From Paenibacillus sp. XY044 (GTDB lineage Bacteria > Bacillota > Bacilli > Paenibacillales > Paenibacillaceae), in contig NZ_NQMO01000001.1 in NCBI RefSeq assembly GCF_002257645.1, positions 606,065-670,064 on the forward strand: 64,000 nucleotides of DNA, written 5' to 3'. The notes under the pieces were generated by a model. The model made no database searches. It worked only from the letters and a program-made list of their open reading frames with translations, and was not told the origin of the DNA. The translations under genes and the position numbers were made by a program. This document shows positions 8,029 through 17,024 of this stretch, piece by piece (position 1 is the stretch's first letter; the number at the start of each line of letters is the position of its first letter).

Positions 8029-9486
8029 ATGTTTACGGATTTTAAAATTACAGAAGGCCGGCCGTTGACGGTGCAGGTCAAAGAATATTTGAAGCAATGG
8101 ATCACCAAGGGCAAAGGTAGGGTGGACCAGAAGCTGCCCTCGACGCGGGAGCTCAGCACGATGCTGAACATCAGCCGCAACACGCTGGTGGCGGTATACA
8201 CCGAGCTCGAGGAGGAAGGGTACATCTATACCGTCCGCTCGAAGGGGACCTTTGTGTCCAAAGTGGGCATCGCCTCGGTACCTTCCTGGCATGTCGATTG
8301 GCAGCAGCATTTGAGCCCGGTGGCACAGGCGGCCAATGACCTGGATTTGATGAAGCGCGACTTGCGCGGGGAGAAGGGGATGATAAACTTCGCGAGCATC
8401 GCCCCCGACGAGAAGCTCTTCGACCTGGCCAATGTGAAGCGCGCTTTTCTGGACCGGATGGCGATCGAAGGCGAAATTTTGCTCAATTACGGCTATGCCA
8501 AAGGATACAAACCGCTGATCGAGTATCTGACGGGTTATATGGAAACGAAAGGCGTCGACATGGACGGTAAAGATATTCTGATCACGAACGGGTTCACGGA
8601 AGCCTATGATATGATCCTGTCCTCGCTGAACGTGAAGCAGAAGCATATCCTGTGCGAAAATCCGACCCATCATACAGCCATTAAAATATCCCGGCTCCAA
8701 GGATACGATATCACCGGGATCGGCATGGAACAGGACGGAATCGATATCGGAGAGCTGGAGAAGGCGCTGTCCGAAAACTCTTTCGGTCTGGCGTTCCTCA
8801 CCCCGTCGTACCACAATCCGACCGGTATCGTGATGTCGGCCGAGAAGCGGGTCGAGGTACTGCGCCTGCTGGCAAAGCATCATATTCCATTGATCGAGGA
8901 CGGTTTTAATGAAGAGCTGCGTTATTCGGGCTCGCACATGGCGCCGCTGGCGGCATTCGGCGGTGAAGGAAACAGCGTGATCTACCTCGGAAGCTTTTCC
9001 AAAATATTGTTTCCGGGCATCCGCATCGGCTGGATCGCTGCGGACAGGGACCTGATCGATGCGCTGGTCAGCGTCAAGCGGGCGAGAAACATCCACACCT
9101 CCACGCTGGATCAGGCGGTGCTGTATCAATATTTTCACAACGGCAATTTTGAGAAGTATCTGAAACGGGCAAAATCCGAATATAAGCATAAGCATGAGCT
9201 GGCAGTAGAGTGCTGCCGCAAGTATATTCCGCACAAGCGGTTAACCGGAACCGGCGGGCTCCATCTGTTCCTGGAGCTGCAGGACGGCATCCGCTCAAGG
9301 GATATCCTGCGGGATTGTTATGAACAAGGCGTGGTGTTTACCGCAGGAGACGTTTTTTACACGGACGGCCGGGGCGAGGGAACGCTGCGGATCGGTTTTT
9401 CGCGGGTGAGCGATGAGGATCTTGTGCACGGCATCCAAGTCATCGGGAAGGCAGTCCAAAGGCGAATGGAGGAGAATGGATGTTAA
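8029..9486 (+). CDS. MocR-type GntR regulator with aminotransferase domain (probable ddl regulator)
   Basis: This 485-residue protein has an N-terminal GntR winged helix (about 10-75, with LPSTRELSTMLNISRNTLVA) joined to a fold-type I PLP aminotransferase domain. The internal-aldimine lysine lies in the segment LGSFSKILFPGIRIGW. This is the standard MocR/GabR architecture, where PLP chemistry senses an amino acid and the winged helix binds DNA. Its last 7 bases overlap the D-Ala-D-Ala ligase gene. A MocR protein (DdlR) is known to control ddl in Brevibacillus brevis, so the same job is likely here, with a D-alanine-related ligand. The tandem overlapping layout implies that it would also control itself. 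Confidence 0.88.
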   Translation: MFTDFKITEGRPLTVQVKEYLKQWITKGKGRVDQKLPSTRELSTMLNISRNTLVAVYTELEEEGYIYTVRSKGTFVSKVGIASVPSWHVDWQQHLSPVAQAANDLDLMKRDLRGEKGMINFASIAPDEKLFDLANVKRAFLDRMAIEGEILLNYGYAKGYKPLIEYLTGYMETKGVDMDGKDILITNGFTEAYDMILSSLNVKQKHILCENPTHHTAIKISRLQGYDITGIGMEQDGIDIGELEKALSENSFGLAFLTPSYHNPTGIVMSAEKRVEVLRLLAKHHIPLIEDGFNEELRYSGSHMAPLAAFGGEGNSVIYLGSFSKILFPGIRIGWIAADRDLIDALVSVKRARNIHTSTLDQAVLYQYFHNGNFEKYLKRAKSEYKHKHELAVECCRKYIPHKRLTGTGGLHLFLELQDGIRSRDILRDCYEQGVVFTAGDVFYTDGRGEGTLRIGFSRVSDEDLVHGIQVIGKAVQRRMEENGC

Positions 9487-10406
9487 GAGTAGGCGTGATT
9501 ATGGGCGGAGATTCCTCCGAACGGGAGGTGTCGCTGATGACCGGCAGGGAGATTATCTCACATTTGGACCCTGCCAAATACGAAGTCCGGCCGATCGAAA
9601 TCGCGAGGAAACGGGATTTGCCGCAGCAGCTGGCCGGCATCGACATGGCCGTCATCGCCCTGCACGGCAAATATGGGGAAGACGGAACGATTCAAGGAAC
9701 GCTGGAGACGCTCGGTGTTCCATACACCGGCAGCGGCGTTCTGGCGAGCAGCCTGTGCATGGACAAAAATATGGCGAAGAAGATGCTCCGTTTCGAGGGT
9801 GTAGAGACGCCCGACTGGATACTGCTGACGAGTCCGGATGAACTGGACGTTGTGCTTGCCCCGGAACCGGTCTATCCGCTTGTCGTCAAGCCGAACAGCG
9901 GCGGTTCCAGCGTCGGGGTCACACTGGCGCGGGATAAGCAGAGCTTGCGGGAAGCGGTGGAGCGCGCTTTCCAATGGGACGATGAAGTGATCCTCGAGCA
10001 GTACATCGAGGGTGAAGAAATCACGTGCAGCCTGCTTAATGGCGAGTACCTTCCGGTCCTGTCGATCAAGCCGAACGGGGAGTTTTTCGATTACACTTCC
10101 AAATACGAAGAAGGCGAGAGCGAAGAAGTCGTCGCCAGCCTGGATCCAGAGACCGCCGAACGCGTCAGACGTGCCGCTGAGCTCAGCTGCCGGGCGCTGA
10201 AATGCAGCGTATACGCGAGGGTGGATATCATGCTCCACCAGGGCATTCCTTATGTAATGGAGGTCAACACGCTGCCCGGCATGACGCGGACCAGTCTGCT
10301 GCCCAAGAGCGCGCAAGCGGCGGGCATTTCTTTCTCCGGATTGCTGGACCGGATCATTGAGGGGTCTTTGGCTGAACGCCGGCGGGAATACGGCCTCGTG
10401 GTGTAA
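9480..10406 (+). CDS. ddl: D-alanine--D-alanine ligase, short form
   Basis: This 308-residue ATP-grasp ligase makes the D-Ala-D-Ala terminus of peptidoglycan precursors. It shows the N-terminal GGDSSEREVSL, the LHGKYGEDGTIQG segment, the Ser-rich ATP loop KPNSGGSSVGVT and the C-terminal metal site EVNTLPGMT. The omega-loop Lys-Tyr (SKYEEG) is the D-Ala-D-Ala type; VanA-like D-lactate ligases lack this Tyr. The length resembles E. coli DdlB (about 306) rather than the roughly 350-residue Bacillus type, so it may be a second ligase or the only one. ATG at 9480 has GGAGG 7 bases upstream, inside the MocR gene. Confidence 0.93.
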   Translation: MLRVGVIMGGDSSEREVSLMTGREIISHLDPAKYEVRPIEIARKRDLPQQLAGIDMAVIALHGKYGEDGTIQGTLETLGVPYTGSGVLASSLCMDKNMAKKMLRFEGVETPDWILLTSPDELDVVLAPEPVYPLVVKPNSGGSSVGVTLARDKQSLREAVERAFQWDDEVILEQYIEGEEITCSLLNGEYLPVLSIKPNGEFFDYTSKYEEGESEEVVASLDPETAERVRRAAELSCRALKCSVYARVDIMLHQGIPYVMEVNTLPGMTRTSLLPKSAQAAGISFSGLLDRIIEGSLAERRREYGLVV

Positions 10407-10421
10407 GCGATTGGTAAAAGC

Positions 10422-10472
10422 AAAGGAGCTGCTTTTTGGGCATGATCAGCCTGAAAAGATAGCTCCTTTTTT
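10422..10472 (+). terminator. Rho-independent terminator after ddl
   Basis: AAAGGAGCT (10422-10430) pairs with AGCTCCTTT (10461-10469). An inner stem is present and six T residues end the structure. Confidence 0.8.
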
Positions 10473-10556
10473 GGTTAGAACATCGCTTAAGCCGCAAGGA
10501 TGAGTGAGCCGGCAGGTTCTTACCGAATCGGTCAATACACCCAGTGGCTATGCGGA

Positions 10557-11483
10557 TTATTTGAAGATGCTGCTGATCTCTTCGACCTCGGCATCCGTTA
10601 ATTGGACGTCCAGCGTCTTCAGGTTGTTCTCCACCTGTTCCGGTCTTTTCGCTCCCGGAATCAGGGCGTCGATGGCCGGCTGCTTCAGGTACCAGGCAAG
10701 AACCACATGGGCCACTTCGGCGTTCTTCTGCAAAGCGATCGGCCGCAGCTGTTCCACCTTGTCCAAGTTACGGGTGAATGCATCGCCTTGAAAGAGCGGG
10801 ATGTTCGCGCGCAAGTCGCTGAAGGTGGTATCTTTCGTATATTTACCGCCAAGCAGGCCGGAAGCCAGCGGGAAATAAGGGACAAACGAGATGCGATTGG
10901 ATTCGCAGAACGGAAGCAGTTCCTTCTCCGCGCACCTTGCAAAGAGGTTGTATTCGGATTGGAGCACGTCCACATAGCCGTTGGCGTTCGCCTCTTTCAG
11001 CTGATCGATGCTGAAATTCGATACGCCGATGGCCCGGATTTTACCCTGTTCCTTCAGCTTCTGCAGCACTCCAACGGCTTCGGCCTTCGGTGTCTGCTCG
11101 TCCGGAAAATGAATGTAGAACAAGTCGATGTAATCTGTCTGCAGGCGTCTTAGACTGTCTTCGACCGACTGCTGCAAAAAGGCTGGCGAATTGTCCATCA
11201 CGACTTTGCCATCCACAAACTTGTGGGCGCCTTTGGTCGCGACGACGGCGTTCGTTCTGCCTTTCTCCTTCAGCACCTCGCCGATCAGCTCTTCGGAACG
11301 GCCGGGACCGTAAATGAACGCGGTATCCAGGAAATTCACGCCGAGGTCAAGGGCGGTACGGACTACGTCCCTGCCTGTCTCTTCGTTCAGATTCGGATAC
11401 AGATTATGCCCGCCGACGGCGTTGGCTCCAAGACCAATCGGATGAATGTGCAGATCGCTTTTGCCTAAACGAATCGTAGCCAT
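10557..11483 (-). CDS. Aldo/keto reductase
   Basis: This 308-residue single-domain NADPH-dependent oxidoreductase belongs to the AKR superfamily. The catalytic set is visible: Asp and Tyr in [18 protein letters not shown], Lys in VVATKGAH and His in [10 protein letters not shown]. The C-terminal [13 protein letters not shown] is the usual coenzyme-binding segment. It most resembles the IolS/GSP69-like group of general-stress or sugar-aldehyde reductases; the true substrate cannot be read from sequence. The ATG at 11483 follows AGAGAGGG; the upstream in-frame ATG at 11510 lies before that site. It is monocistronic on the - strand. Confidence 0.9.
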   Translation of the reverse strand: MATIRLGKSDLHIHPIGLGANAVGGHNLYPNLNEETGRDVVRTALDLGVNFLDTAFIYGPGRSEELIGEVLKEKGRTNAVVATKGAHKFVDGKVVMDNSPAFLQQSVEDSLRRLQTDYIDLFYIHFPDEQTPKAEAVGVLQKLKEQGKIRAIGVSNFSIDQLKEANANGYVDVLQSEYNLFARCAEKELLPFCESNRISFVPYFPLASGLLGGKYTKDTTFSDLRANIPLFQGDAFTRNLDKVEQLRPIALQKNAEVAHVVLAWYLKQPAIDALIPGAKRPEQVENNLKTLDVQLTDAEVEEISSIFK

Positions 11484-11607
11484 GGTTATCCCTCTCTTCT
11501 CTAATTTCATGAATGTAAATCCTTCATCATCATATCAAATGTTGAACTGTTGATTCAATATGCACAGTTAAGCGGGGGCACACCAGGGATGTGCCTGGAC
11601 TCGAAAA

Positions 11608-11638
11608 AGCCGGGAACGGATGGCTTCCGTTCCCGGCT
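11608..11638 (-). terminator. Terminator after the acyltransferase gene
   Basis: The 13-bp perfect inverted repeat (11608-11620 and 11626-11638) has a 5-base loop and is followed by TTTTT on the - strand. Confidence 0.8.
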
Positions 11639-11719
11639 GATGTGCTGCCATGCATGCCGGATAAAGAAAAAGGATTAGCAATCATATATAAGTCCTATAA
11701 CAACGCTTCATGTACCCGG

Positions 11720-13834
11720 TTATTTCCCTTTGCCGACGGCGCCGCTGATCAGCGATGCCAGCAGCTTGGCTCCGTCCGTCTTGAGATGGACCCCGTCGGG
11801 CGTAAAGAAGGACTGTCCGCTGCTCGCCTTGTACCAATCGAGCAGAGTCGTATTATCATGGGCGTCTGCTGCCTTTCGAAGAGCCGAGTTGACGGTGCTT
11901 TCCCAGTTTCTCGGCACCCGGGTGTTCACGAGCACGACCTGCCGGACATCCTTCAGCGAGTCGAGTAGCCCGGAGAGCTGCTTGGAGCTGAAAGCACCGT
12001 TGGTTCCGAGTTCGATGACCACGTAGTCGCCGAGCTTGCCTTCCGTTCGGAGCCGCTCCACGATGTCCGGCGCTTCCGACATCTGCCGGCCGATTTTGGC
12101 ATCGACGACTATGCCTGGCAAGTACTGCTGCAAATAAGGAGCGGCGTCCAGCAGAATGGAGTCGCCGATGGCACTCACCGCCAAATTTCGCTTGACCGGA
12201 GGAGGGGCGTCCGTTCCTTTTGCGGGAGCGCCAGACTCATGCCCGGACGCCTTGCCCGAACTTCCTCCCGTCTCGCCGGTCTTGACGGTAGGCGTACCGG
12301 CCGTGCCTACCGGATTTGCGGCCGGTGGGTCTTTGACGCCAGCGGAAGGTGGGGCTTCGGCCTGACCGGTGCCCAAAGCCGCGTCATCCGCAGACTGCTG
12401 GCCCTGAGCTGCAGGGGGCGTTTCCGAGTCGGCCGAACCGCCGGTGGAAGTCTCCGTCGAGCCAGCGTCATGACGATCACCGCCGCTTGCTGTTTGCTGG
12501 CCGGGGTCCGCGGCATCCGCGTTTCCTGTGCCGCTTCCGGCAGCGGAAACCTCGTGGGACGCCGGGCCGTTGCTGTCAGCCCCCGACGCGGCCGTGCCGA
12601 GCGCCTGAACGGTGGAAGCTACCGCAGGTGTCCGGGCGATCCCCGTGCATGAAACAATGACCAGCAGCAGCACGGTAGCCCCGGTGATCCAGCCCTTAAG
12701 CGGAATTTGGTCCATCCCAAGTTTGCCGGAACGCAGCTTCTTCCACAGTTTTCCCAACAACCCTCTGCGGATCGGCTCTTCGATCAAACTGTACGACAGC
12801 GCAGCAAGCGTTATGCTGGCAGCAACCTGAAATACGGCTTTCAGGACGCTTGTGTCTTCGGCTCCGTTCGTTGTGGATAAAATGATTACTGGATAATGCC
12901 ATATGTATATGCCGTAGGAGCGAACGCCGAGCCATCGCAGCGGCTTGCAGCCAATCAAGCGGCCAACCCGGCTTGCCGGATGGGCGAGCACGGCCACGGC
13001 GGCGGCCGCGGCCAGCGACAGGAGGACTAAGCCGCCTGGATACAGAAATGCGTCGTATTCATTGGTGGTCCAGATCATGACCAGAATCGCCGCCAAGCTG
13101 AGCAGGCCGACCCCGTCCAGAAAGCGCCTTGAGAACCGGTCGATCCGGGGGCGCAGCTTGCGGCTGGGCCAAATGATGCTGAGCGCGGCGCCGATCAGGA
13201 GCGAAAACGCCCGGGTATCCGTCCCGTAATAAACCCGGCTGGGATCCGTCCCGGGATCGTAAATGATCAGCATCGCCACGGCGGACACCACGGCGGCCGA
13301 GAGCATGAACAGAAACATTTTTCCCCGCCGCGGGGCAAGCTTCAATCCGATCAGCAGAAGCAGCGGCCACAGCACGTAAAACTGCTCCTCAACGGATAAC
13401 GACCACAGATGTCCGAGCGGTGACACCGGACCGAATTTTTCGAAGTACGAAACCTGGTGGTAGATTAGATACCAATTGTTTACGTAAAAGAGGGACGAGA
13501 TCGCGTCGCCCTTTAAAACGGGCATCGTGGCTGGCCGCGCCAGCGTCACCCAGGCGGTCACCGCGGCGAGCATGACGATCATGGCGGGGAGCAGCCTCCG
13601 GCACCGTCTGATCCAAAACTGCTTCAGGTCCAGCGTTCCGTTCCTTCGCCATTCGGCGGTAAGCAGATCGGTGATCAAATATCCGGACAGGACGAAAAAT
13701 ATGCTGACGCCGAGCAGTCCTCCCGGCGCCCAGTTGGCGTTCAGATGATATAAAATGACAGCGAAAACAGCCAGGGTCCGGAGTCCGTCCAGTCCCGGCA
13801 TATATCTTTTTTCGTTCGGCGAGAGATGAATCAT
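11720..13834 (-). CDS. OatA-like membrane O-acetyltransferase with extracellular SGNH domain
   Basis: This 704-residue protein has three parts. Residues about 10-400 are an acyltransferase-3 membrane domain with roughly 10-11 helices, starting PGLDGLRTLAVFAVILYHLN and including the RRLLPAM segment. Residues about 405-552 are a low-complexity Ala/Gly/Ser/Thr/Asp/Pro linker. Residues about 553-704 are an SGNH/GDSL-type domain with GDSILL (Ser559), GTNGAF and the Asp-x-x-His pair PDGVHL. In OatA-type enzymes the membrane part moves acetyl groups across the membrane and the SGNH domain transfers them to a wall glycan, commonly MurNAc O-6 of peptidoglycan. The target could equally be a secreted polysaccharide. 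It is monocistronic with its own terminator. Confidence 0.9.
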   Translation of the reverse strand: MIHLSPNEKRYMPGLDGLRTLAVFAVILYHLNANWAPGGLLGVSIFFVLSGYLITDLLTAEWRRNGTLDLKQFWIRRCRRLLPAMIVMLAAVTAWVTLARPATMPVLKGDAISSLFYVNNWYLIYHQVSYFEKFGPVSPLGHLWSLSVEEQFYVLWPLLLLIGLKLAPRRGKMFLFMLSAAVVSAVAMLIIYDPGTDPSRVYYGTDTRAFSLLIGAALSIIWPSRKLRPRIDRFSRRFLDGVGLLSLAAILVMIWTTNEYDAFLYPGGLVLLSLAAAAAVAVLAHPASRVGRLIGCKPLRWLGVRSYGIYIWHYPVIILSTTNGAEDTSVLKAVFQVAASITLAALSYSLIEEPIRRGLLGKLWKKLRSGKLGMDQIPLKGWITGATVLLLVIVSCTGIARTPAVASTVQALGTAASGADSNGPASHEVSAAGSGTGNADAADPGQQTASGGDRHDAGSTETSTGGSADSETPPAAQGQQSADDAALGTGQAEAPPSAGVKDPPAANPVGTAGTPTVKTGETGGSSGKASGHESGAPAKGTDAPPPVKRNLAVSAIGDSILLDAAPYLQQYLPGIVVDAKIGRQMSEAPDIVERLRTEGKLGDYVVIELGTNGAFSSKQLSGLLDSLKDVRQVVLVNTRVPRNWESTVNSALRKAADAHDNTTLLDWYKASSGQSFFTPDGVHLKTDGAKLLASLISGAVGKGK

Positions 13835-14168
13835 AGCGGCTTACCCGGCTTTCCAGGCAGGCGAGCAGCGCTGTTGTTAACGGTTAGGTATGAGCTTCTT
13901 GGGATGTATGTGCGCATTCTTTAGCTGCCTCCAGATAATGATGATCGGGAAAACATAAGTTTTCCAAGTCATACTTTACCATAGGGCACCTGAGGGAAAG
14001 TTACAAAATGATTGCGTTCATTTCACATTTTATTCATTATGGATATAGATTGAACTAAAGCTTTGTACTGAACTTCCTGTTATTAACGCCCTTTTATACG
14101 GCCTATAACATTCATTTCTTTAGTTCATTCTATGTCGTTAGATCTGCAGAAAGTGGGGAATGAATGAA
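13835..14168. other. Divergent intergenic region with a small inverted repeat
   Basis: The 334 bases between the divergent acyltransferase and GNAT genes contain no coding frame I trust. A 7-bp inverted repeat with a 4-base spacer (GGAAAAC at 13948-13954, GTTTTCC at 13959-13965) could be an operator. The region is AT-rich and must hold both promoters. Confidence 0.4.
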
Positions 14169-15053
14169 ATGAATGTAATCATGAGAAGAATGAGCGAATT
14201 TTCGCCTGTCGAGCTTACGGATCTTTGGAACGAAGGGTTTAAGGGGTATTCGGTCCCCATAACGATGAGCATGGACATGCTCCTCAAGAGAAGTGTGGAT
14301 CAAGGATTGTCGCTTGCGCATTCGATCGTCGGCTGCGTGGACGGCGTTCCCGTCGGTTTTGTCATGAACGGTCTGCGGATGAATGACGGCGTGAAAACAG
14401 CCTGGAACGGGGGAACGGGGATCATCCCGGCATTTCGGGGCAAAGGTATCGGTAAACTGCTGATCCAAGCCAGCCTCGAGCTGTACAAAGCGGAAGGTGC
14501 GGAAGTTGCCCTGCTGGAAGCGCTGAGTGACAACAAGCCGGCGATTTCGCTGTACGAACGGATGGGGTATGAAGTCATTGACGAGCTCTACTTCTATGAA
14601 TGCAAAAGCCTAAAAGATGAATCGCTGGCCGGCGGCGGTTCCGGAGAGCACGAATATCGGCAGGGCGTTCCGCAAGATATCCAAAGGCTGCACCTGCCGG
14701 TCAATAACCAGCCCTGGCAGACGCAATGGGAGAGCATCGTGAACGGCGAATCGCTGATCGCCTTTGATCCGGAAGGCCAGCCTGCCGGTTACGCGCTGTA
14801 TAAAAGGGGCTTTGATAGTAATGGGGCACATACCTCCACATCGCTGTATCAATGCAAGGTTCTAGGCGAGCAAAGCGAAGGAGCCTTGCCGCTGATGAAG
14901 GGTCTCCTAAGCGGAGTGTTTGGTCCGTCCAGCCTTGGATTGACCCTGCGCACCGTAAATCTTCCCGGATCCGAAACGATGCTGACGGGCGTGCTGAAGG
15001 ATGCCGGTTTTGGCATATCGGTCAGCCAGGTACATATGAAACGCAGCGTATAA
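14169..15053 (+). CDS. GNAT-family N-acetyltransferase with C-terminal extension
   Basis: This protein of about 294 residues has a GNAT fold in its first half. The acetyl-CoA pyrophosphate loop is seen as FRGKGIGKLLIQ (Q/R-x-x-G-x-G/A form) and is followed by LEALSDNKPAISLYERMGYE. The second half (about 150-294) is probably a degenerate second GNAT-like domain, as in other 300-residue two-lobe acetyltransferases. The acceptor is unknown. I favour the ATG at 14169 because GGGG lies 8 bases upstream; the in-frame ATG at 14160 is only 1-2 bases from that site. It has no obvious operon partner. Confidence 0.8.
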   Translation: MNVIMRRMSEFSPVELTDLWNEGFKGYSVPITMSMDMLLKRSVDQGLSLAHSIVGCVDGVPVGFVMNGLRMNDGVKTAWNGGTGIIPAFRGKGIGKLLIQASLELYKAEGAEVALLEALSDNKPAISLYERMGYEVIDELYFYECKSLKDESLAGGGSGEHEYRQGVPQDIQRLHLPVNNQPWQTQWESIVNGESLIAFDPEGQPAGYALYKRGFDSNGAHTSTSLYQCKVLGEQSEGALPLMKGLLSGVFGPSSLGLTLRTVNLPGSETMLTGVLKDAGFGISVSQVHMKRSV

Positions 15054-15339
15054 CGGCTCAAGCGTTCGTAAACGGGCCAGAGCTGCGCCGGAGGGTGAGG
15101 CACTCCTGAACTCCGTTATACGGCTCATGCTTGTGCAGTTTCGCTGTTATTGTTAAGATATGTTGCGGGCGGTTTTCGATGCTTTACCGAAACCGGACGA
15201 GCATTTGGCCTGAACATGGATCAAATGGATCAACTTATGTCGAAATTGGAATCGGTTACATCCGGATCATCGGGCTTGGGACAAACGGCTTTTACAGCAC
15301 AGGTGATTACTTTTATACCTTGAATCAGGAGGATGCATC

Positions 15340-16743
15340 ATGGCGAGTACAAGTATTATTCTAAGGGTTGAGTTGGATCACGGGAAGGTGACTTTTGGGG
15401 ATGTCGCGGCTGCGATCAGCAAATCGGGAGGGGATATTACCTCCATCGACGTCATCCGCCCCGGTAAAGAATCTTCTGTTCGGGATATTACCGTTGAAGT
15501 GGCAGACACGCAGGAGGATCTCGTCGTTGATTCGCTGAAGCGGCATGACGGCATCAAGCTGATCAACGTGTCTGACCGGACCTTTCTCGTTCACTTGGGA
15601 GGCAAAATCAAGGTTCAGCCTACGCTTCCGATCAAAAACCGGGACGACTTATCGCGTGTGTATACGCCGGGCGTGGCCAAGGTGTGCACCGCGATCCACG
15701 AAGACCAGGATAAGGCTTATTCGCTCACGATTAAACGCAATACGGTAGCGGTCATCACGGATGGCACAGCTGTACTCGGACTTGGGGATATCGGTCCGCA
15801 TGCGGCCGCTCCCGTGATGGAAGGCAAGGCAATGCTGTTCAAGCAGCTTGCCGGCGTCGATGCGTTTCCGATCTGCCTGGACACCACGGACACAGAGGAA
15901 ATTATCCGGACGATCAAAGCCATCAGCCCGATTTTCGGCGGCATCAATCTGGAGGACATCAGCTCCCCGCGCTGCTTCGAAATCGAGACCCGGCTGGCGC
16001 AGGAGCTGGACATGCCGATATTCCACGATGACCAGCACGGTACGGCTGTGGTCGTCATCGCCGGTCTCTTGAACGCGCTGAAGGTGGTCAACAAACGGAT
16101 GGAAAATATCCGGGTCGTCGTGAACGGCATCGGTGCCGCAGGCGTATCCATCTGCAAAATGCTGCTCAGCGCCGGCGTAACCAAGCTGGTTCCCGTTGAC
16201 CGGGAAGGTGCAATCGTCAGGGGTGGTACATACGGCCACCCGATGTGGCAGTGGCTGGCAGACCAGCCACAGGTGGAGGCGAACGAAGGCTCGCTTAAAG
16301 AGGTCATCAAAGGGGCCGACGTGTTCATCGGCGTGTCGCGCGGCAATCTTCTGAACGGGGAGGACATCCGCGGCATGGGCCCGGATCCGATCGTTTTTGC
16401 GATGGCGAATCCCCATCCGGAGGTGTCCCCGGAGGAAGCGATCCCGCATTCCCGGGTTTATGCGACCGGACGCAGCGATTATCCGAACCAGATCAACAAC
16501 GTGCTTGTCTTTCCGGGCCTGTTCCGTGGAGCGCTTGACTGCCGGGCCCGCTGCATCAACGAACCGATGAAGTTGGCGGCGGCGCGGGCGATCGCTTCGG
16601 TCGTCTCCGGCGGGGAATTGAACGAGCTGTACATCATCCCGAGTATTTTTAACGAGCAGGTCGTGATCGAAATCCGCAAAGCGGTGATCCAGGCGGCCAT
16701 CCTGACCGGGGTTGCGCGGAGAATCCCGAAGGACTTCAGATAG
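15340..16743 (+). CDS. NAD(P)-dependent malic enzyme with N-terminal ACT domain
   Basis: This 467-residue enzyme decarboxylates malate to pyruvate with reduction of NAD(P). Residues 1-80 form an ACT-like regulatory domain (SIILRVELDHGKVTFGDVAA), which suggests allosteric control. The catalytic part shows YTPGVAKVC, ITDGTAVLGLGDIGP, the Lys-containing GKAMLFKQLAGVDAFP, metal-binding EDISSPRCF and FHDDQHGTA, and a Rossmann loop GIGAAGVSICKML. AGGAGG lies 7 bases upstream of the ATG. It is monocistronic with a strong terminator. The preceding gap (15054-15339) shows no gene I trust. Confidence 0.93.
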   Translation: MASTSIILRVELDHGKVTFGDVAAAISKSGGDITSIDVIRPGKESSVRDITVEVADTQEDLVVDSLKRHDGIKLINVSDRTFLVHLGGKIKVQPTLPIKNRDDLSRVYTPGVAKVCTAIHEDQDKAYSLTIKRNTVAVITDGTAVLGLGDIGPHAAAPVMEGKAMLFKQLAGVDAFPICLDTTDTEEIIRTIKAISPIFGGINLEDISSPRCFEIETRLAQELDMPIFHDDQHGTAVVVIAGLLNALKVVNKRMENIRVVVNGIGAAGVSICKMLLSAGVTKLVPVDREGAIVRGGTYGHPMWQWLADQPQVEANEGSLKEVIKGADVFIGVSRGNLLNGEDIRGMGPDPIVFAMANPHPEVSPEEAIPHSRVYATGRSDYPNQINNVLVFPGLFRGALDCRARCINEPMKLAAARAIASVVSGGELNELYIIPSIFNEQVVIEIRKAVIQAAILTGVARRIPKDFR

Positions 16744-16765
16744 CTCCTGCATACAAAAATAGAAG

Positions 16766-16816
16766 AACCGCCCCTTGCAAAACGATGTCACCCGGACATC
16801 GAAGCAAGGGGCGGTT
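16766..16816 (+). terminator. Rho-independent terminator after the malic enzyme
   Basis: The 13-bp perfect arms AACCGCCCCTTGC and GCAAGGGGCGGTT enclose a second GATGTC/GACATC stem and are followed by a T-rich tail. Confidence 0.85.
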
Positions 16817-17024
16817 TTTATTTGCTGTCCGCAATTTAGAACGGACACCACATGGAAGCTGAAGTGTTAGGAAAATTTCTTCCGAACATGATGCCGATGG
16901 TGCTTCTGTAAAACGATCTGCATTATTCGGATGTTTTCGAAAGTTTATGGGATATTTTGTGTTTATGCCGGGGGCTATAATAACCGTGACGAGAAAATAA
17001 AGGGCTTACAAGGAGGCTTTACCC

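Noticed and set aside
7552..9234. 560-codon - strand frame across osmC and the MocR gene
   Set aside because: It spans a terminator and two well-supported genes on the other strand and shows no recognisable domain.
15131..15364. 77-codon + strand frame before the malic enzyme
   Set aside because: It has no ribosome site, runs into the malic enzyme start in another frame and contains no signal or domain features.
15649..16851. 400-codon - strand frame opposite the malic enzyme
   Set aside because: Antisense shadow; the malic enzyme motifs on the + strand are unambiguous.
16861..17024. Catabolite-repression cre site before the GH130 operon
   Set aside because: TGTAAAACGATCTGCA has the right flavour but the spacing does not fit the cre consensus.
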